A stretch of 64,000 bases of DNA. Origin: Eunapius fragilis. Taxonomy: Eukaryota; Porifera; Demospongiae; Spongillida; Spongillidae. The position numbers were made by a program, and so were the translations under genes. Below, one piece after another: positions 61,950 through 64,000 of the stretch (its first letter is position 1; every line of letters begins with the position of its first letter). Location of the stretch: contig OY811988.1 of NCBI GenBank assembly GCA_963681505.1, positions 6,179,402-6,243,401 of the forward strand, given 5' to 3'. Under the pieces are notes generated by a model, which had not been told where the DNA came from, made no database searches, and saw nothing but the letters and a program-made list of their open reading frames with translations.

Positions 61950-63310
61950 CATCACTTTCTACCGCGTGCTATTTACAACCTTAGTTCACATCTGCCGTGC
62001 CCCATGTTTCCTAGTATAGCCACGGGTACGCATACATAGCCAGGGGCAAGCTTACGTTGTCACGGGAGCACTTGCATTCACTTACATCGCTTACATAGCC
62101 ACGGGTACGATTACACTAGCCTAAATACTCGAGGGGCAAGCTTTCGTAGTCGCGTGCACACTTGCAAATGCCTTTCAAGCATACTCTAGCCTTTAGAACA
62201 GACATGGGTACCCTCGTTCAAATCCATGCATACTACGCCGTCAGCGTTCTAGGTCACGGGCACACATAAACAAGCTATCATTACAATGAGAAAAGCTTAG
62301 AGTCACGACACCACTTATGCCTTGCGTTTGTTTGGCTGCCAATTGAAAATCAATTGATTTAATTGACATACATTGTATGGTCCGGGCACGACTAAAATTA
62401 TTTGTTTATCATCTTCGAGTGACTCGCGTTATTGGGCCCAGTGTTGCACTGTACTACGAATCCTTGTGGTTAGCGCCAGGTATATGATGATTATATTTGT
62501 ATGGTTGCTCTGAACAGAGCAGTAATTGTTTAGCACGAATGTCATTTACGGGTGTCTATTTTACTAACATCAAGGCTTGTCGTAGTGTACAATAGGTTAA
62601 AAGCGCGACTGCATTAGGACGTGTTGTTGGAAGATTGCGTTGTGCTCTGGCGTATCGTAAGCACCATATAGGACCAATTGCTGCATCAAGCAGACCTCTA
62701 GTTACGAGCCAGACCATCCAGCGCGTACACACTGCACACGCACTCCTCACAGATATAAGCTTTGCCCTCACTCACCTTTTAAAAATCCTCACGTCACTAC
62801 AAGAAGCTACCTAGTACCTACCCTCGCACGAATTCTTAAAATTTCAATTTGAAATAGTTACTTATTAATAATTTCTTTTAATGCACTTTGTAGTGATTGG
62901 CCTTCGTAGCAGAGCTGAGCTGGATCTATCTTTCCGAGGTAAGTTCCACGTTATATGGGCCTATTTAAACGCGTATGAGGGTGGGATAAACGTGCCGTAC
63001 AGTGCAGCAGGGGTGCTCGGGAGTCCCGTGCGATAGTGGCTGTGCTATGGTTGTGCGTGCAACCCATTCCTGAATATAACGCGCGCGAGTCCCTTTATGT
63101 ACAACCACTCGATACTTTTAAATTTGCCATAGCTCAATTTACATCTTTCATCCTTTAGTAATGGCTGAGCGAGGGTCAAGGCCGAACTTTATACTCTTCT
63201 GAAGGCTCGTCCACACTTCCGTGGAAGGATTTAGGTACGTGGCTAGTTCTTTTTTTGTACAACATCCGCCTATTCAACACCTCGTTTTGTCTATTAATTA
63301 AGCTTCCCAC
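61950..63310. repeat. Large direct repeat, copy 2 (partner at 57589-58900)
   Basis: Homologous to 57589-58900 at about 4362 bp offset, with differences including loss of the 71-bp tandem repeat and gain of about 46 bp containing CTTTCCGAGGTAAGTTCC. It includes TATA-containing module copy 3 (62681-62928, AGATATAAGCTTTGCCC). Past 63310 similarity fades into a poly-C run and then the 63740-63935 direct repeat. Confidence 0.85.
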
Positions 63311-63320
63311 ACGACCTACG

Positions 63321-63340
63321 CCCCCCCCCCCCCCCCCCCC
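63321..63340. repeat. Poly-C run (20)
   Basis: Uninterrupted C homopolymer between CACACGACCTACG and ACCACGTACG, in the position where the related module near 57171 also carries a C run. Confidence 0.95.
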
Positions 63341-63667
63341 ACCACGTACGTTGTCACCTAAATTTAGTCGTTGATACAAGGTTTGTTTTACACTCACCTT
63401 ACACCGTAACCGGCACACATGCACTAACCTTATACCACCACAGGCACAGCTTTAACTAGTTTACGCACCGTCATGGGCACACTTACACTAACTTACAATG
63501 CCATTGGACAAGCTTGTACTGCCATGGGGCCTTGCAATGCCTACAAAAGCTTCAACATAGCCTTGCAATGTCTTGTAAAACCTTACATAGCCACGGGGAC
63601 ACTTGCAATGCTCTAACACATTTGCCCCAAAATGCTCTTGCTTATCTGCCGTGCCATGTAAAATGCA

Positions 63668-63677
63668 CTACACACAC

Positions 63678-63755
<78 letters not shown>
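63668..63755. repeat. CA microsatellite (~44 dinucleotides)
   Basis: Near-perfect (CA)n with one AT interruption near 63713. Cys/Val and His/Thr frames here are microsatellite translations. Confidence 0.97.
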
Positions 63756-63757
<2 letters not shown>

Positions 63758-63935
63758 GCCTTGTCACATAGCTTCGTTGATACACCAACATGCCTGGGGT
63801 AGACTAAATTTTGTTTACTCCTACTAAAAATAAATATAGGCCAAAATAATAATTGATTTGTTTTGTCAAGGCCACTAGGGCCTTCCTTCAAAATCACACG
63901 CATTTGCCATGGCAGTTCAAAAAAAATGTTACACA
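63740..63935. repeat. Direct repeat copy 2 (partner at 57363-57545)
   Basis: ATGGCCTTG, AGCTTCGTTGATACACCAAC, TTTACTCCTACTAAAAA, GGGCCTTCCTT and TTTGCCATGGCAGTT occur in the same order as at 57363-57545. In copy 1 this block precedes the large direct repeat; here it follows copy 2, so another unit may begin at the right edge of the window. Confidence 0.8.
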
Positions 63936-64000
63936 TATAAACAAAGGTGCGCATGTATTAAAGGTTGTGCCTCTCACAATTTAGAACCTTGATAAAGAAT

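Noticed and set aside
63613..63954. Minus-strand frame with long Cys-Val run
   Set aside because: It is a translation of the CA microsatellite.

Overview
The window is animal (metazoan) nuclear DNA. It has short spliced introns with GT-AG ends, a fused APS kinase-ATP sulfurylase gene (the animal PAPSS architecture), satellite DNA, and foldback elements with TA flanks. Compact head-to-tail genes with many 50-100 bp introns suggest a small invertebrate genome, perhaps a demosponge. That placement is inference; no species-diagnostic sequence was recognised.

Genes (1-12180). Three plus-strand genes lie head to tail. First is the 3' end of a Tim23-type mitochondrial import channel gene: two exons, split by a 3.5 kb intron holding a minisatellite with inverted-repeat ends and two foldback elements. 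Second is a complete 11-exon PAPSS gene (599 aa), with a TATA box and two CACGTG boxes just upstream, and with two minisatellites and a small MITE in its introns. Third is a 9-exon DNAJB12/DNAJB14-type gene (352 aa), whose last three small exons lie beyond a 2.55 kb intron. Summed exon lengths of both complete genes are exact multiples of three. The genes share no pathway: mitochondrial protein import, sulfate activation and ER-membrane co-chaperone.

Transition (12181-14593). No intact gene is visible. There is a decayed retroelement-like zinc-knuckle fragment on the minus strand, a diverged tandem duplication of about 320 bp, and a low-complexity stretch.

Satellite (14594-56403). About 41.8 kb of head-to-tail satellite built from a ~208 bp (A) and a ~185 bp (B) monomer, which differ by one 24-bp hairpin-forming subrepeat. 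Monomers are arranged in A-A-B (601 bp), A-B (393 bp) and A-A (416 bp) groups. Large recent tandem duplications (7212, 4001, 1017, 994 and 809 bp shifts) are superimposed. The left edge is degenerate and the right edge is abrupt.

Right flank (56404-64000). A foldback sequence abuts the array, followed by a triplicated 85-bp unit and a mosaic of multi-kb direct repeats. These carry recurring TATA-like, splice-donor-like and exon-like modules, poly-C runs and CA microsatellites. No protein-coding gene could be supported there.
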